Shown: positions 54,122 to 63,723 of the stretch, in pieces
Position numbering within the stretch: position 1 is the stretch's first letter
How the letters are laid out: each line of letters begins with the position of its first letter
NCBI RefSeq assembly: GCF_001676615.1
Contig: NZ_LYXZ01000034.1
Location: 1-64,000, forward strand
Direction: 5' to 3'
Origin: Labrys sp. WJW
Lineage (GTDB): Bacteria > Pseudomonadota > Alphaproteobacteria > Rhizobiales > Labraceae
Length of the DNA stretch: 64,000 nucleotides
The notes under the pieces: generated by a model
The model's database searches: none
The model's input: only the letters and a program-made list of their open reading frames with translations
Told to the model about the DNA's origin: nothing
Program-made: the position numbers and the translations under genes

Positions 54122-55057
54122 TCAACTTTCTTCAACTGCCGTGGCAAGGCGTGGGCCGAGATGGGCATGGCCGCGCCGGCGGGCGAGCGTCTCCTGGCGA
54201 TGACGCTCGCGCGAGGAGGCTTTCTGCATCTCGGTGAGGGTGGCGGCGCAATAGGAGCAGCTCACGCCCTCCTCATAGTCCGGCGATTGCCGGTCCGCGG
54301 CGGAAAGGGGCGACAGGCAGCCATGGCAGAGCGTGAAGTCCTCGACTTTCAGGCCATGGCCGACGGCGACGCGCTTGTCGAAGACGAAGCAGGCACCCTC
54401 CCACAGGCTCTCGGCCGGCGGGACCTCTTCGAGATAGCGCAGCACCCCGCCCTTGAGGTGATAGACCTCCTCGAAACCCTCGCGCAGCATCAGGCTGGTC
54501 GCCTTCTCGCAGCGTATGCCGCCGGTGCAGAACATCGCCACCTTCCTGTGCCGCGCGGGATCGAGATTGTCCCTGACATAGCCGGGGAAGTCGCCGAAGC
54601 TCTCGGTCTTCGGGTCGAGCGCGCCCTTGAAGCTGCCGATGCGCACCTCGAAATCGTTGCGCGTGTCGATGACCAGCACGTCCGGATCGGAGATCAGGGC
54701 GTTCCAGTCCGCAGGCTCGACATAGGTGCCGACGCGCTCCAGCGGGTCGACGCTCTTGTCGCCGATGGTGACGATCTCTTCCTTCAGCCGGACCTTCATG
54801 CGCAGGAAAGGCATCTCCTCGGCGAAGGAGGTCTTGTGCTCGATGTCGGGAAGGCCGGTAATCTCGCGCAGGCGCGGATGGAAGATCGCCATCGCCTCGG
54901 GCGTGCCGGCCACCGTCCCGTTGATGCCCTCATGCGCCAGCAGGATGATACCCTTGATGCCGAGCGAGCAGGCGAGCTTGGCCAGCGGCTCGCGCAGGTC
55001 GACGAACCCGGGCAGGCGGGCGAAATGATAGAAGGCGGCGATTTCGATGGTCGGCAT
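54122..55057 (-). CDS. trhO: tRNA uridine(34) hydroxylase TrhO (rhodanese-like)
   Basis: 311 residues. N-terminal ferredoxin-like domain (IEIAAFYHFARLPGFVDLREPL), rhodanese domain with Cys177 in CTGGIRCEK, and C-terminal Cys-x2-Cys motifs (CHGC, CSYC). TrhO hydroxylates wobble U34 in some tRNAs under oxygen. Next to queC, which also serves position 34. Start ATG 55057. Confidence 0.92.
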   Translation of the reverse strand: MPTIEIAAFYHFARLPGFVDLREPLAKLACSLGIKGIILLAHEGINGTVAGTPEAMAIFHPRLREITGLPDIEHKTSFAEEMPFLRMKVRLKEEIVTIGDKSVDPLERVGTYVEPADWNALISDPDVLVIDTRNDFEVRIGSFKGALDPKTESFGDFPGYVRDNLDPARHRKVAMFCTGGIRCEKATSLMLREGFEEVYHLKGGVLRYLEEVPPAESLWEGACFVFDKRVAVGHGLKVEDFTLCHGCLSPLSAADRQSPDYEEGVSCSYCAATLTEMQKASSRERHRQETLARRRGHAHLGPRLATAVEES

Positions 55058-55240
55058 CGCCGCTCTTTAGCGCCATTGGAGGCAGGGGGCAAATTCCTCA
55101 TGTCATCCCGCACGCGGTGCAGCATGCAATGCTGCTCCGCAGATGCGGGACCGTTCTTCGGCACGGGCGCTTAGCTCCCTATGTGGTCCCGGATCTGTGC
55201 CGCGGCACGATGTGCCGCAGCTTGTCCGGGATGACCCTCC

Positions 55241-57298
55241 CTATTGCGCCGCCTGCCGGGAGGCCACGATGGTATCGGCCTGCCGGCCCGACAGTTCGGC
55301 CAGATGGTCGAATTTCGCCCGGAAGGTGCCGACACCCGCCGTCGCCGAGCGCAGCTCGATGATCAGATCGGTGATCTCCGCCTCCGGGATCAGGGCCTGC
55401 ACCACATCCCAACCCTCCCAGCCTTCGCGGGCGTCGAAGCCGAGGATCTGCCCGCGGCGGGAGGAGACGATGGCATTGGCCTTGGCCGTGGCGTCCGAGG
55501 GCACCGAGATCTCCACCGCCAGGACCGGTTCCAGCAGCACGGGATTGCATTGCGGCATCGCCTCGCTCATGCCGATGCGCGCCGCGGTCTGGAAGGCCAT
55601 GTCGGAGGAGTCCACCGTGTGATAGGAGCCGTCCGTCAGCGACACGCCGACATCCACCACCGGGAAGCCGAGCGGGCCACGCTTGAGATAGTGCTTCACG
55701 CCCTCCTCGACGGAGGGAATGTAGTTGCGCGGCACCACGCCGCCGGTGATCTTGTCGATGAAGGCGAAGCCCTCGCCACGGGGCAGGGGGACGACGTCGA
55801 TCACCACGTCGCCGAACTGGCCATGCCCGCCCGATTGCTTCTTGTGGCGCCCGCGCACGCCCGTCACCGGCTTGCGGATGGTTTCGCGATAGCCGATCTG
55901 GGGCTGGCTGGAATCGACGGCGACACCGAATTTCGAGGCGAGCTTCTCCACCGCCACGCGCAGATGCATCTCGCCCTGGCCGCGCAGGATGGTGTCGCCG
56001 AGCTCGGCATTCTGTTCCATGGCGAGCGCCCGGTCCTCGTCGGTCAGGCGCTGGAGGGCAGCCGAGAGCTTGACGTCGTCCTTGCGGTCACGGGCCCGGA
56101 CGGCGAGGGACATCACCGGCTGGGGCGCCTCGATCTCGGCCGGCCGCGGCACGGCCTTGCCGATGGCGAGCATGTCGCCGGTATGGGCGGCGTCGACCTT
56201 GCCGAAGGCGACGGTATCGCCGGCGTGTGCCTGGCTCGTCTTCTGGGTGGTCTGGCCCAGCAGGCGGACACAGCCGGCGATGCGGCCGGTTTCGCCGGAG
56301 GATGTCGTCACCGTCATGCCTTCCTGGAAGGCGCCGCTCAGCACGCGGGTGAGCGAAAGCTTGCCGGCATGGGCGGTGTGGAAGGTCTTCATCACATAAC
56401 CCAGCGGCTCCGAGCCGGGCGTCACGCCCAGGCGGCTGGCGGTTTCCTTGATGCAGGGTGCCTCGTGGCGCAGCGCCTTCATCAGGCGCAGCATGCCGTT
56501 GCCGTTGGCGGCCGAGCCCATCAGCACCGGCACGGCCAGGCCGTCGCGCAGTTCATGGGCGAGGTCGTCGAACACCCGGTCGCGGGGTGGCTCGACCTCC
56601 TCGAGGAGCTGCTCCATCAGGGCGTCGTCATGATCCGACAGGCGCTCCAGCATGGAATAGCGCGCATCCTTGCTTTCGTCGCGCTCGTCCGGCGGGATCT
56701 CGACCACCTGCGAGGCGGCATGCTCTTGATAGATGAAGGCACGCTCGAGTGCGAGGTCGACATAGCCGACAGCCACGCCGTTCTTCCAGATCGGGATTTG
56801 GCGCAGCAGCAACGGCAGGCGGGAGGCCGGCTGCAGCAGCGGCAGGGCATCGCGCACGCTCTGGTGTGAATTGTCGATCTTGTTGAGGAAGAGAAAGCGC
56901 GGAATCTTCTGGTCTTCGAGTTCGCGCAGGATCAGCTGCAGGGCCGGAACCTTCTTCTCGTCGGCCTCGCAGACCACCACGGCGGCATCGATCGCCGGCA
57001 GAACGGGGCGCATCTCGGCCAGGAATTCGATCGAGCCGGGGCAATCGATGAAAGTGAAGGTCTCGCCCATGAAATCCACGGAGGCGATGTTGGCCTCCAC
57101 GCTCATGGTGTGGGCACGCGCCTCGGCGCTGGCATCGCCGATGGTGGAGCCGGCCGCCACGGTGCCCTGGCGCTGCAGGGCGCCCATGCGTGCGAGGATG
57201 GCTTCCAGAAGGGTCGTCTTGCCGCTTTGGAACGGGCCGACCAGGGCGATGCAGCGCGGCCCGCTGGATCGTCTGCCGTTTGGAGTGTTCTGCGTCAT
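55241..57298 (-). CDS. Elongation factor G-like GTPase
   Basis: 685 residues from ATG 57298 (GGAGGG upstream). All five EF-G domains are recognisable, but the G1 motif is GPFQSGKTT (21-29) rather than GHxDxGKT, and G3 is DCPGSIEF rather than DTPGHVDF; NKID (G4) is present. Such EF-G-like proteins (related to FusA2/EF-G II) are second copies beside the canonical fusA and may work in ribosome recycling or under special conditions. Not the main EF-G. Confidence 0.85.
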   Translation of the reverse strand: MTQNTPNGRRSSGPRCIALVGPFQSGKTTLLEAILARMGALQRQGTVAAGSTIGDASAEARAHTMSVEANIASVDFMGETFTFIDCPGSIEFLAEMRPVLPAIDAAVVVCEADEKKVPALQLILRELEDQKIPRFLFLNKIDNSHQSVRDALPLLQPASRLPLLLRQIPIWKNGVAVGYVDLALERAFIYQEHAASQVVEIPPDERDESKDARYSMLERLSDHDDALMEQLLEEVEPPRDRVFDDLAHELRDGLAVPVLMGSAANGNGMLRLMKALRHEAPCIKETASRLGVTPGSEPLGYVMKTFHTAHAGKLSLTRVLSGAFQEGMTVTTSSGETGRIAGCVRLLGQTTQKTSQAHAGDTVAFGKVDAAHTGDMLAIGKAVPRPAEIEAPQPVMSLAVRARDRKDDVKLSAALQRLTDEDRALAMEQNAELGDTILRGQGEMHLRVAVEKLASKFGVAVDSSQPQIGYRETIRKPVTGVRGRHKKQSGGHGQFGDVVIDVVPLPRGEGFAFIDKITGGVVPRNYIPSVEEGVKHYLKRGPLGFPVVDVGVSLTDGSYHTVDSSDMAFQTAARIGMSEAMPQCNPVLLEPVLAVEISVPSDATAKANAIVSSRRGQILGFDAREGWEGWDVVQALIPEAEITDLIIELRSATAGVGTFRAKFDHLAELSGRQADTIVASRQAAQ

Positions 57299-57441
57299 TG
57301 TCGCGTCCCTCCTGTTCTGGCCGCCGCTCTTTTGGGCGGCTGATCGGAACCGTCGCGCCGATTGGAGGCCGTGGCAAGGGAAAAGTGACAAGCGTCGCCG
57401 AGGGCGGCAAAGCCTATGCCGCCCGGCAAACCATGCTCCGC

Positions 57442-58185
57442 TCAGGCCGGAAGGCGGAAATCGGCCCGCCAGCCGAGCTCGTCCAAAGCTCTGATGGTGG
57501 AGAGCTCGGCGCTCGCCTCGGCGACATTGTAGGCGCCGGGCTTGCCGTGATCGATCGCGAGCTGCGCCGCCTGTGCCGCGGCATCGACATGCACGGACAT
57601 CGGACGGCGCGGACCGTCGCTGCCGGTGCCGGGACCATAGAGATAGCCGTAGCGCAGGACGACGCCTTCGACCGGCGCCTGGAGCACGGCATCCTCCAGG
57701 GCAATCACCCCTTGCACGCTGACGGCGCCGGGGCCCTCGGCGCCGTGGTTGAGTGGATCGGCCTCGGCATGCGGGAGCGGCCCGGGCGCGTAGACCCAGG
57801 CAATGCTCTGGGCGATGATCCGCCGGGCTCCGGCCGCATGAGCGGCCGCGACCAGATTGGCGGTGCCCTCCCGGCGAATGCGGGCATTGCGCGGCACGAA
57901 ATCGGCCATGCGGGCCGGGTCGAGGGCCGGGGGCAGGTCTGTGAGCTGGTGGATGACGATTTCGGGCTTGGCGGCCGTCACCGCGGCGATCAGCGCGTCA
58001 CGCTCGAAGACATCGACCACGACCGGCTCGACGCCCAGCTTGCGCAACGCATCGGCTTTGGTAGGCGTGCGCGTGGTGCCGACAACCCTGTGACCGGCGC
58101 GAAGGAGCAGGTGCGAGAGCGGCGCGCCGATGGCACCGGTCGCACCGGCCAGAAAGATGGTTCGCGGTGAAGTGGTTCGGGACAT
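57442..58185 (-). CDS. NAD-dependent epimerase/dehydratase (extended SDR)
   Basis: 247 residues; ATG 58185 with GAGG upstream. FLAGATGAIGAPLSHLLL gives the Rossmann GxxGxxG loop. A possible active-site Ser/Tyr pair is SIAWVY with YLYGPG. Small-molecule substrate unknown. The same strand as the EF-G-like gene but 143 bp apart. Confidence 0.82.
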   Translation of the reverse strand: MSRTTSPRTIFLAGATGAIGAPLSHLLLRAGHRVVGTTRTPTKADALRKLGVEPVVVDVFERDALIAAVTAAKPEIVIHQLTDLPPALDPARMADFVPRNARIRREGTANLVAAAHAAGARRIIAQSIAWVYAPGPLPHAEADPLNHGAEGPGAVSVQGVIALEDAVLQAPVEGVVLRYGYLYGPGTGSDGPRRPMSVHVDAAAQAAQLAIDHGKPGAYNVAEASAELSTIRALDELGWRADFRLPA

Positions 58186-58274
58186 GGCTGACCTCGTCTC
58201 AGAATGATCGGTTCTGAAATAGCCGCGCCATGGGACCAGCGAAAAGTGCCAAGAATTGTGTGAAGGACTGTACC

Positions 58275-58312
58275 AAAAAAATGCGCCGGATGGCGGGGGG
58301 ACCATCCGGCGC
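58275..58312 (-). terminator. Intrinsic terminator of the small membrane protein gene
   Basis: Perfect 11-bp stem GCGCCGGATGG (58283-58293) with CCATCCGGCGC (58302-58312); on the minus strand it is followed by ATTTTTTTGG. It lies 35 bp after the stop of the 53-residue gene and serves no other gene. Confidence 0.85.
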
Positions 58313-58346
58313 GTTGAGCGACCCGTTCAATTCGCTTGCGGGGGGA

Positions 58347-58508
58347 CTAGGCGAAGAACCCAATGGTCGCTGTTACTACTGTTGCGGTCGCGAGAAGTCC
58401 GACGAGCCAGAGCGCCAAGGTCAGTTGACGTTCCGCTTCGGCTGCCGAAACGCGCATGGCGCGGGTGTCGGCCTTGAACATGCGTGCGGTTGCCTGGTTG
58501 ACGGCCAT
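58347..58508 (-). CDS. Small membrane protein of 53 residues
   Basis: ATG 58508 is preceded by GAGGAGATCACG, a strong ribosome site. MAVNQATARMFKADTRAMRV is amphipathic and TLALWLVGLLATATVVTAT is a membrane helix near the C-terminus. A clear terminator follows, so the unit is complete. It resembles no family I know. The open frame extends upstream to 58766, but without a good start or coding character. Confidence 0.7.
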   Translation of the reverse strand: MAVNQATARMFKADTRAMRVSAAEAERQLTLALWLVGLLATATVVTATIGFFA

Positions 58509-58949
58509 CGTGATCTCCTCGAAACGCTCGACTGGAAAACCTCTAACGTCCTTCCGTCTAGAACTTCGCCCGGCGGGACGAAGTGCGAAAACGCACGCGG
58601 CACTTAACTCGGTTACTTCCAACTGTGCCTCATACCACCAGGAACTCGCGTGGCCATGAAGCGCATCGGCTACGATCAAAGCATCGCTGCCGATCACGGC
58701 GGCCTTTTGCACGTTCTCGGGCGGCGGTGAGGAAGTTTCGCGGCATTGTTGTGTCGATGTCATCAAGCAATGAACTCGCGGGACCTCTCCGGCAAGTTGT
58801 GCATTGGACGTAATCTTTGCGCTTGAATGCAGGCCGGGCGGCGCCTAAGCAGAGGCGCGCCTTGCGGGGCGGGTAGGGGGCCGCCCGCCGGGCTACCGCC
58901 ATGTTCCGCTTCAACCCGCATTTCCCACGGCTTACAGGAGTTTCCAGCC
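58509..58949. other. Intergenic region without a recognisable gene
   Basis: Contains the promoters of the divergent small membrane protein gene and aspartate aminotransferase gene. Open frames are antisense or short. No palindrome of note. Confidence 0.4.
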
Positions 58950-60152
58950 ATGGCTTTTCTCGCCGACGCCCTCTCGCGCATCAAGCCTTCCGCGACCATC
59001 GCGGTGAGCCAGAAAGCGCGCGAACTCAAAGCGGCGGGACGCGATATCATCGGTCTCGGTGCGGGCGAGCCCGACATGGATACGCCCGACAATATCAAGA
59101 AGGCCGCGGTCGACGCCATCATGCGCGGGGAGACGAAGTATCCGCCGGTCTCCGGCATTCCGCAGCTGCGCGAGGCCATTGCCGCCAAGTTCAAGCGCGA
59201 GAACGGGCTCGACTACAAGCCCTCGCAGACCATCGTCGGCACCGGCGGCAAGCAGATCCTGTTCAACGGCCTGATGGCGACGCTCAACACCGGCGACGAG
59301 GTCGTCATCCCCACGCCCTACTGGGTGTCCTATCCGGAGATGGTGGCCCTGTGCGGCGGCACGCCGGTCTTCGCCGAAACCACGCTGGCCACCAATTTCA
59401 AGCTGTCGCCCGAAGCGCTGGAGAAGGCGATCACGCCGAAGACGAAATGGTTCATCTTCAATTCGCCCTCCAACCCGTCCGGGGCCGCCTATAGCCGCGA
59501 CGAGCTGAAGGCGCTCACCGACGTGTTGCTGCGCCATCCCCATGTCTGGGTGATGACCGACGACATGTATGAGCATCTCGTCTATGGCGATTTCGTCTAT
59601 TACTCACCGGCCCAGGTCGAGCCCAAGCTCTATGACCGCACCCTCACCATCAACGGTGTCTCCAAGGCCTATTCGATGACCGGCTGGCGCATCGGCTATG
59701 CCGCCGGCCCCGAGAAGCTGATCAAGGCGATGGACATGATCCAGGGCCAGCAGACCTCGGGCGCCTGCACCATCGCCCAATGGGCGGCGGTGGAAGCGCT
59801 CAACGGCACGCAGGACTTCATCCCCGAGCGCCGCAAGATCTTCGAGGGCCGCCGCGACCTGATCGTGGGCATGCTCAACCAGGCCAAGGGCATCCAGTGT
59901 CCGACGCCGGAAGGTGCCTTCTATGTCTACCCCTCCTGCGCCGGCACGATCGGCAAGAAGACGCCCAGCGGCAAGGTAATCGAGACGGACGAGGATTTCG
60001 TCTCCGAACTGCTGCAGGCCGAAGGGGTGGCGGTGGTGCATGGCTCGGCCTTCGGCCTCGGCCCGAATTTCCGCATCTCCTACGCGACCTCGACCGAGGC
60101 GCTGGAGGAGGCCGGCCGCCGTATCCAGCGCTTCTGCAACACGCTGGTCTGA
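58950..60152 (+). CDS. aspC: Aspartate aminotransferase (class I, AT-Ib type)
   Basis: 400 residues; ATG 58950 with CAGGAG upstream. The subgroup Ib pattern is clear: GLGAGEPDMDTPDNIKKAA, PYWVSYPEMV, NSPSNPSGAAYSRDEL, and Lys239 in INGVSKAYSMTGWRIGY as the PLP lysine. It exchanges amino groups between aspartate and 2-oxoglutarate, and may also act on aromatic amino acids or prephenate. Followed by a strong terminator. Confidence 0.93.
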   Translation: MAFLADALSRIKPSATIAVSQKARELKAAGRDIIGLGAGEPDMDTPDNIKKAAVDAIMRGETKYPPVSGIPQLREAIAAKFKRENGLDYKPSQTIVGTGGKQILFNGLMATLNTGDEVVIPTPYWVSYPEMVALCGGTPVFAETTLATNFKLSPEALEKAITPKTKWFIFNSPSNPSGAAYSRDELKALTDVLLRHPHVWVMTDDMYEHLVYGDFVYYSPAQVEPKLYDRTLTINGVSKAYSMTGWRIGYAAGPEKLIKAMDMIQGQQTSGACTIAQWAAVEALNGTQDFIPERRKIFEGRRDLIVGMLNQAKGIQCPTPEGAFYVYPSCAGTIGKKTPSGKVIETDEDFVSELLQAEGVAVVHGSAFGLGPNFRISYATSTEALEEAGRRIQRFCNTLV

Positions 60153-60176
60153 TCGTCGGGGATCTGGACGTTATCC

Positions 60177-60204
60177 GGCCCGCCCCTGATGGGGCGGGCC
60201 TTTT
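60177..60204 (+). terminator. Intrinsic terminator of the aspartate aminotransferase gene
   Basis: Perfect 10-bp stem GGCCCGCCCC (60177-60186) with GGGGCGGGCC (60191-60200), loop TGAT, then TTTTATT. 24 bp after the stop codon. Confidence 0.9.
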
Positions 60205-60240
60205 ATTGAGGCATGACCACCACTTCCTGGCCCGACGCGG

Positions 60241-61002
60241 TCACGCCTTCGGATCCGGGTTTTCCGTATGCCCGTCGACGGCGATGACCTGGCCCGACAC
60301 GAGTCTGGCGGCGTCGGAGGCCAGGAACAGGGCCATGGCTGCGATATCCTCGGCGCCGACGAAGGAACGCATCGAGGTTCCGCCGGCATAGCCTCGATAG
60401 ATCGTATCGCGCGTCGTACCCTTGGCCGCAGCCTCCCTGGCCATGACGGCTTCCATGCGGGGGCCTTCGACCGCACCGGGGCAGATCGAGTTGGCCCTGA
60501 TGCCGAAGGGGCCGAGTTCCATTGCCAGCGTCTTCATCAGGCCGTTGATGGCCCATTTCGAGGCACTGTAGGGCGCCCTGTTGGGATAGCCGAAAATTCC
60601 GGCGGTCGAGGATGTCAGGATGATGGCGCCGGAGCGCTGTGCCTTCATGAGGGGCGTCGCATGCTTGGCGAACAGGAAGGGGCCCTCGAGATTGACCGCC
60701 AGGCAGTGCCGCCAATCCGCGACCTCTATAGTCTCGATCGGAGCCGTGGGACCGGCGATGCCGGCATTGGCACACAGGGTGTCCAGCCCGCCCCAGGCGG
60801 CGCGGAGCCGCGCGAACAAGGCTTCAACCGCCGCTTCATCGCAGACGTCCAGCTGTTCGCGTTCCCAGGTCGGCGGACAGGAGGCGAGGGCATCTGCATC
60901 GATATCGACGACCCATACGCGCGCCTCTGCCTTGTGGAACGCCTCGGCCATGGCCCGGCCGATGCCGCTGCCGCCCGCCGTGATCAGAACGCGCTTGCCC
61001 AT
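60241..61002 (-). CDS. SDR family oxidoreductase
   Basis: 253 residues; ATG 61002. TAGGSGIGRAMAEAF cofactor motif, NAGIAGP, catalytic Ser/Tyr/Lys (TSSTAGIFG, YSASK), C-terminal PGAVEGPRM and DGHTENP. A classical short-chain dehydrogenase using NAD(P)H; substrate unknown. It lies beside, on the same strand as, the FAD monooxygenase gene pair. Confidence 0.88.
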   Translation of the reverse strand: MGKRVLITAGGSGIGRAMAEAFHKAEARVWVVDIDADALASCPPTWEREQLDVCDEAAVEALFARLRAAWGGLDTLCANAGIAGPTAPIETIEVADWRHCLAVNLEGPFLFAKHATPLMKAQRSGAIILTSSTAGIFGYPNRAPYSASKWAINGLMKTLAMELGPFGIRANSICPGAVEGPRMEAVMAREAAAKGTTRDTIYRGYAGGTSMRSFVGAEDIAAMALFLASDAARLVSGQVIAVDGHTENPDPKA

Positions 61003-61175
61003 GGTGATGCCCCTTGGTTTGCCCGTCATAGCTTGAGGAGGCTACGCTTGCCGCTGCCTTGCACAGGAGGCGGGAAGCGACGCAAAGCGTGCTTGTTGCG
61101 ACCTGTGTCCGAGCGCCGGCCGTTCGGGGGCAACCGGGCTGCGGCAGAAACCCCTGTCCGATGGCAAAAGTCCCG

Positions 61176-61532
61176 TCAACGCCGCCGGATTCTGCCCGCG
61201 AGCCACAGGCCGAATACCAGCACGGCCACCAGCACGAGATGGAATGCCTTGTCGCCGTCCGTCTGCGGTCCGATGCCGATGGCGATCGTGACGGCGCCGA
61301 CCAGCGTCCCCAGAAGAGCAAGGCCCTGTGCGGCGAGGGCGGCGCGCCGCGCCAGGGATGGCCGGACAAGGCCGGTGACGAGGCCCAGCGCCAAGATGAC
61401 AGCGATGATCGCCTCCGCGGTCGCAGCTCTCGAATGAGGCTCTCCAAAAGGCAAGAGACCGGCATGCACCGTGGAAGCGCAGGCAAAGAGCGCAATCTCG
61501 GAGGCGAGCAGGCATGCGATCCGAGCGGTCAT
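61176..61532 (-). CDS. Small membrane protein coupled to the FAD monooxygenase
   Basis: 118 residues with a start in the ATGA overlap with the preceding gene. Four hydrophobic helices (CLLASEIALFACA, AEAIIAVILALGLVTGLV, AQGLALLGTLVGAVTIAIG, FHLVLVAVLVFGLWLAG). Similar small membrane proteins exist in the DoxX-like class, but I cannot assign it. The coupling suggests a shared role with the monooxygenase. Confidence 0.75.
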   Translation of the reverse strand: MTARIACLLASEIALFACASTVHAGLLPFGEPHSRAATAEAIIAVILALGLVTGLVRPSLARRAALAAQGLALLGTLVGAVTIAIGIGPQTDGDKAFHLVLVAVLVFGLWLAGRIRRR

Positions 61533-63148
61533 GATGCCTGCCCCGCATTTCCGCTCGTGCCCAGGCCAAGACGATGCAGGGCGTCATGCAGGGCTTCGGC
61601 GGGCTTGCCTTCATCCTGGGAAGAACGCCAGGCGATGAAGCCGTCCGGCCGTACCAGCACGGCTCCGTCCGGATCCAGACCATAGGCAGCCGGCCAGCGG
61701 CCGTCGACATCCACGAGGTCGCTATCTTCGCCGATGATCTCACAGGCGAGCGGCAGGTCGAGGCGCTCCCGGGCCTCTACAGCGGCTTGGCGCCAGATGG
61801 CCTTGCTCGCCAGCAGCAGGAAATCTCCGCCGAGAAGATCGAGGCTGGACAGGCGCTGGCCATCGAGTCTGAGCCAGACATGCGGGGCACGGGTGCCGGG
61901 CCTCGCCGCCAGCGTGGCATGGGCTTCGAAGGGAGCGTCCGGCGCAGGGCCGGCAGGCAGAAAGGCGCCGGCGTCGAAGCGCTGGCCGAGCACGACGTCG
62001 TAATCCGGCACGAGCGGCACGGCTGGCGGCAGGCGGTTGGAGGGATCCTTGAACCAGCTTTGCAGCCGGGCGAGGGCCTGGGCCAGCGTTGCCTGCACGA
62101 TGGGGCGGCGCTCGGCGTCATAGCTGTCAAGCAGGCTCGGCCCGGCCTTGCCCTTCAGCACCATGGCCAGCTTCCAGGCGAGGTTGTGGCTGTCGTGAAT
62201 GCCGGTATTGCCGCCGAAGGCCCCGGTCGGCGGCATCAGATGGGCGGCGTCGCCGATGAGGAAGGCACGGCCCTCGCGAAAGCGGTCGGCGATGGCAGCG
62301 GCGACCTCCCATGCCCTGATGTCGACCGGCTCTGCCTTGATTGCAGGGCTTCCAGCGGCGCGGATCACCAGTTCGCGGCAGCGGGCGGCGTCGAAGTCCT
62401 GCGGGCGCTGGCCCTTCTGCGGAAAATACTGCAATGCCAGCAGCCAGCGACCACCGGCGCGCGGCGTGACGGTGCCGTTGAGGTCGGTGATGAAGCAGGA
62501 GGTGAAGCGCCGACCCTGCAGGATTGGCGGCAGGTCGGTATCGAAGATGATGCTGATCCAGTGCTGCAGGGGGCCGGGGCCGCTGCGACCGATGCCCAGC
62601 CGCTCACGCATGCCGCCATTGCCGCCGTCGGCGGCGATCGCATAGTCGGCGAGCACGATTTCTTCCCGCCCGCTGGCCAGGTTGCGGATGCGGGCGCGGA
62701 TCCCCGTGGCGTCCTCACCGAAGCCTTCGAGCTGGTGGTTGAAACGGATGTCGGCGCCATGGCGTTCCGCATGACGACGCAGGATCGGCTCCAGCGCGTG
62801 CTGGTCGCAGGTGGCGGGCTGGGTGGGGCTGAAAGGGGAGGCATCCGGCCAGCCGAGATCGCTCCAGTGGATGTCGGGATCGGCGAGACTTCTTGCCCGT
62901 GCAATGCCGCCACCCTGCTGATCGCCGGTCTGCTCGGCGCGGATCTCGGTCTCCAGCCCGATGCTGCGGAAGATTTCCATGCTACGCGGCGAGATACCCG
63001 TGAATTTGTACTGGATCGAGGTGCCGGCATGCCGCTCTACCACCAGGCAGTCTATGCCCCGATGGGCGAGCAGCGCGGCTGCCGTCAGGCCGGTAAGGCC
63101 GCCGCCAATGATGAGCACCGAGGTTCTGGTTTGCGGGGTCGTTCCCAT
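61529..63148 (-). CDS. FAD-dependent aromatic monooxygenase (PheA/TfdB type)
   Basis: 539 residues; start at ATG 63148 (GGAGATGG upstream) rather than 63163. Dinucleotide loop IIGGGLTGLTAAALL, central AADGGNGGMRERLGI (DG motif) and FLIGDAAHLMPPTGAFGGNTGIHDSHNLAWKLA (GD motif) identify the group of flavoprotein hydroxylases acting on phenols, polyketides or antibiotics. C-terminal thioredoxin-like domain follows. A divergent MarR gene and operator imply control by a phenolic ligand. Confidence 0.9.
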   Translation of the reverse strand: MGTTPQTRTSVLIIGGGLTGLTAAALLAHRGIDCLVVERHAGTSIQYKFTGISPRSMEIFRSIGLETEIRAEQTGDQQGGGIARARSLADPDIHWSDLGWPDASPFSPTQPATCDQHALEPILRRHAERHGADIRFNHQLEGFGEDATGIRARIRNLASGREEIVLADYAIAADGGNGGMRERLGIGRSGPGPLQHWISIIFDTDLPPILQGRRFTSCFITDLNGTVTPRAGGRWLLALQYFPQKGQRPQDFDAARCRELVIRAAGSPAIKAEPVDIRAWEVAAAIADRFREGRAFLIGDAAHLMPPTGAFGGNTGIHDSHNLAWKLAMVLKGKAGPSLLDSYDAERRPIVQATLAQALARLQSWFKDPSNRLPPAVPLVPDYDVVLGQRFDAGAFLPAGPAPDAPFEAHATLAARPGTRAPHVWLRLDGQRLSSLDLLGGDFLLLASKAIWRQAAVEARERLDLPLACEIIGEDSDLVDVDGRWPAAYGLDPDGAVLVRPDGFIAWRSSQDEGKPAEALHDALHRLGLGTSGNAGQAS

Positions 63149-63178
63149 GGCTGCCATCTCCATTCATTATTATTTTGA

Positions 63179-63203
63179 TTGACTAAAATATTTTAATAGT
63201 CAA
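63179..63203. promoter_or_regulatory. MarR operator between the monooxygenase and marR genes
   Basis: TTGACTA (63179-63185) and TAGTCAA (63197-63203) form an inverted repeat around an AAATATTTTAA core. The 25-bp site lies in the short, AT-rich divergent spacer; MarR dimers bind palindromes of this size. Confidence 0.75.
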
Positions 63204-63246
63204 ATATTTTTAGCGAACGAATTTCCATGTGCCCGAGGATGCCCTG

Positions 63247-63684
63247 ATGACGCCGCCGGATCGCAGCCCCGACCCCGCTTCGACGGCCTGGCGGCTGATG
63301 TTCGATTATCTGATGCGCTCCTCGCCGCAGCGCCTGGAGAGCTTGCAAAGCCGCGGCCTCACGCCCAACGATTCCAGGGTCCTGTTCACCCTCGATCGGG
63401 AAGAGGCGCGTCCGATCGGCACGCTGGCGCGGCAATGGGGTGCCGATCCCTCGACGGCGACCTGGCTGGTAGATCGGCTGGAGCGGGCGGACCTTGCCGA
63501 GCGCTCGCCAGCGCCGGGCGATCGCCGGGTGAAGCTGGTGCGGCTCACCGAAAAGGGAGAGGTCACCCGCAAGGAGTTGATGGAAGAATATTATCGCACG
63601 CCGCGCGAAGTCGCAGCGCTCGCCCCGGTCGACCTGGCGGAACTGGTTCGCATCTTCTCCAAATTGAACCAGAGCGTGGAATGA
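63247..63684 (+). CDS. MarR family transcriptional regulator
   Basis: 145 residues; ATG 63247 with GAGGAT upstream. SLQSRGLTPNDSRVLFTLDR, PIGTLARQWGADPSTATWLVDRLERADLAERSPAPGDRRVKLVRLTEKG is the winged helix with the DxRxxxLxLT wing of MarR proteins. It probably represses both itself and the monooxygenase gene. Confidence 0.9.
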   Translation: MTPPDRSPDPASTAWRLMFDYLMRSSPQRLESLQSRGLTPNDSRVLFTLDREEARPIGTLARQWGADPSTATWLVDRLERADLAERSPAPGDRRVKLVRLTEKGEVTRKELMEEYYRTPREVAALAPVDLAELVRIFSKLNQSVE

Positions 63685-63723
63685 GACGGCATCGCTGCCG
63701 GCTTCAAAGGCCGGCGGGCGCAA

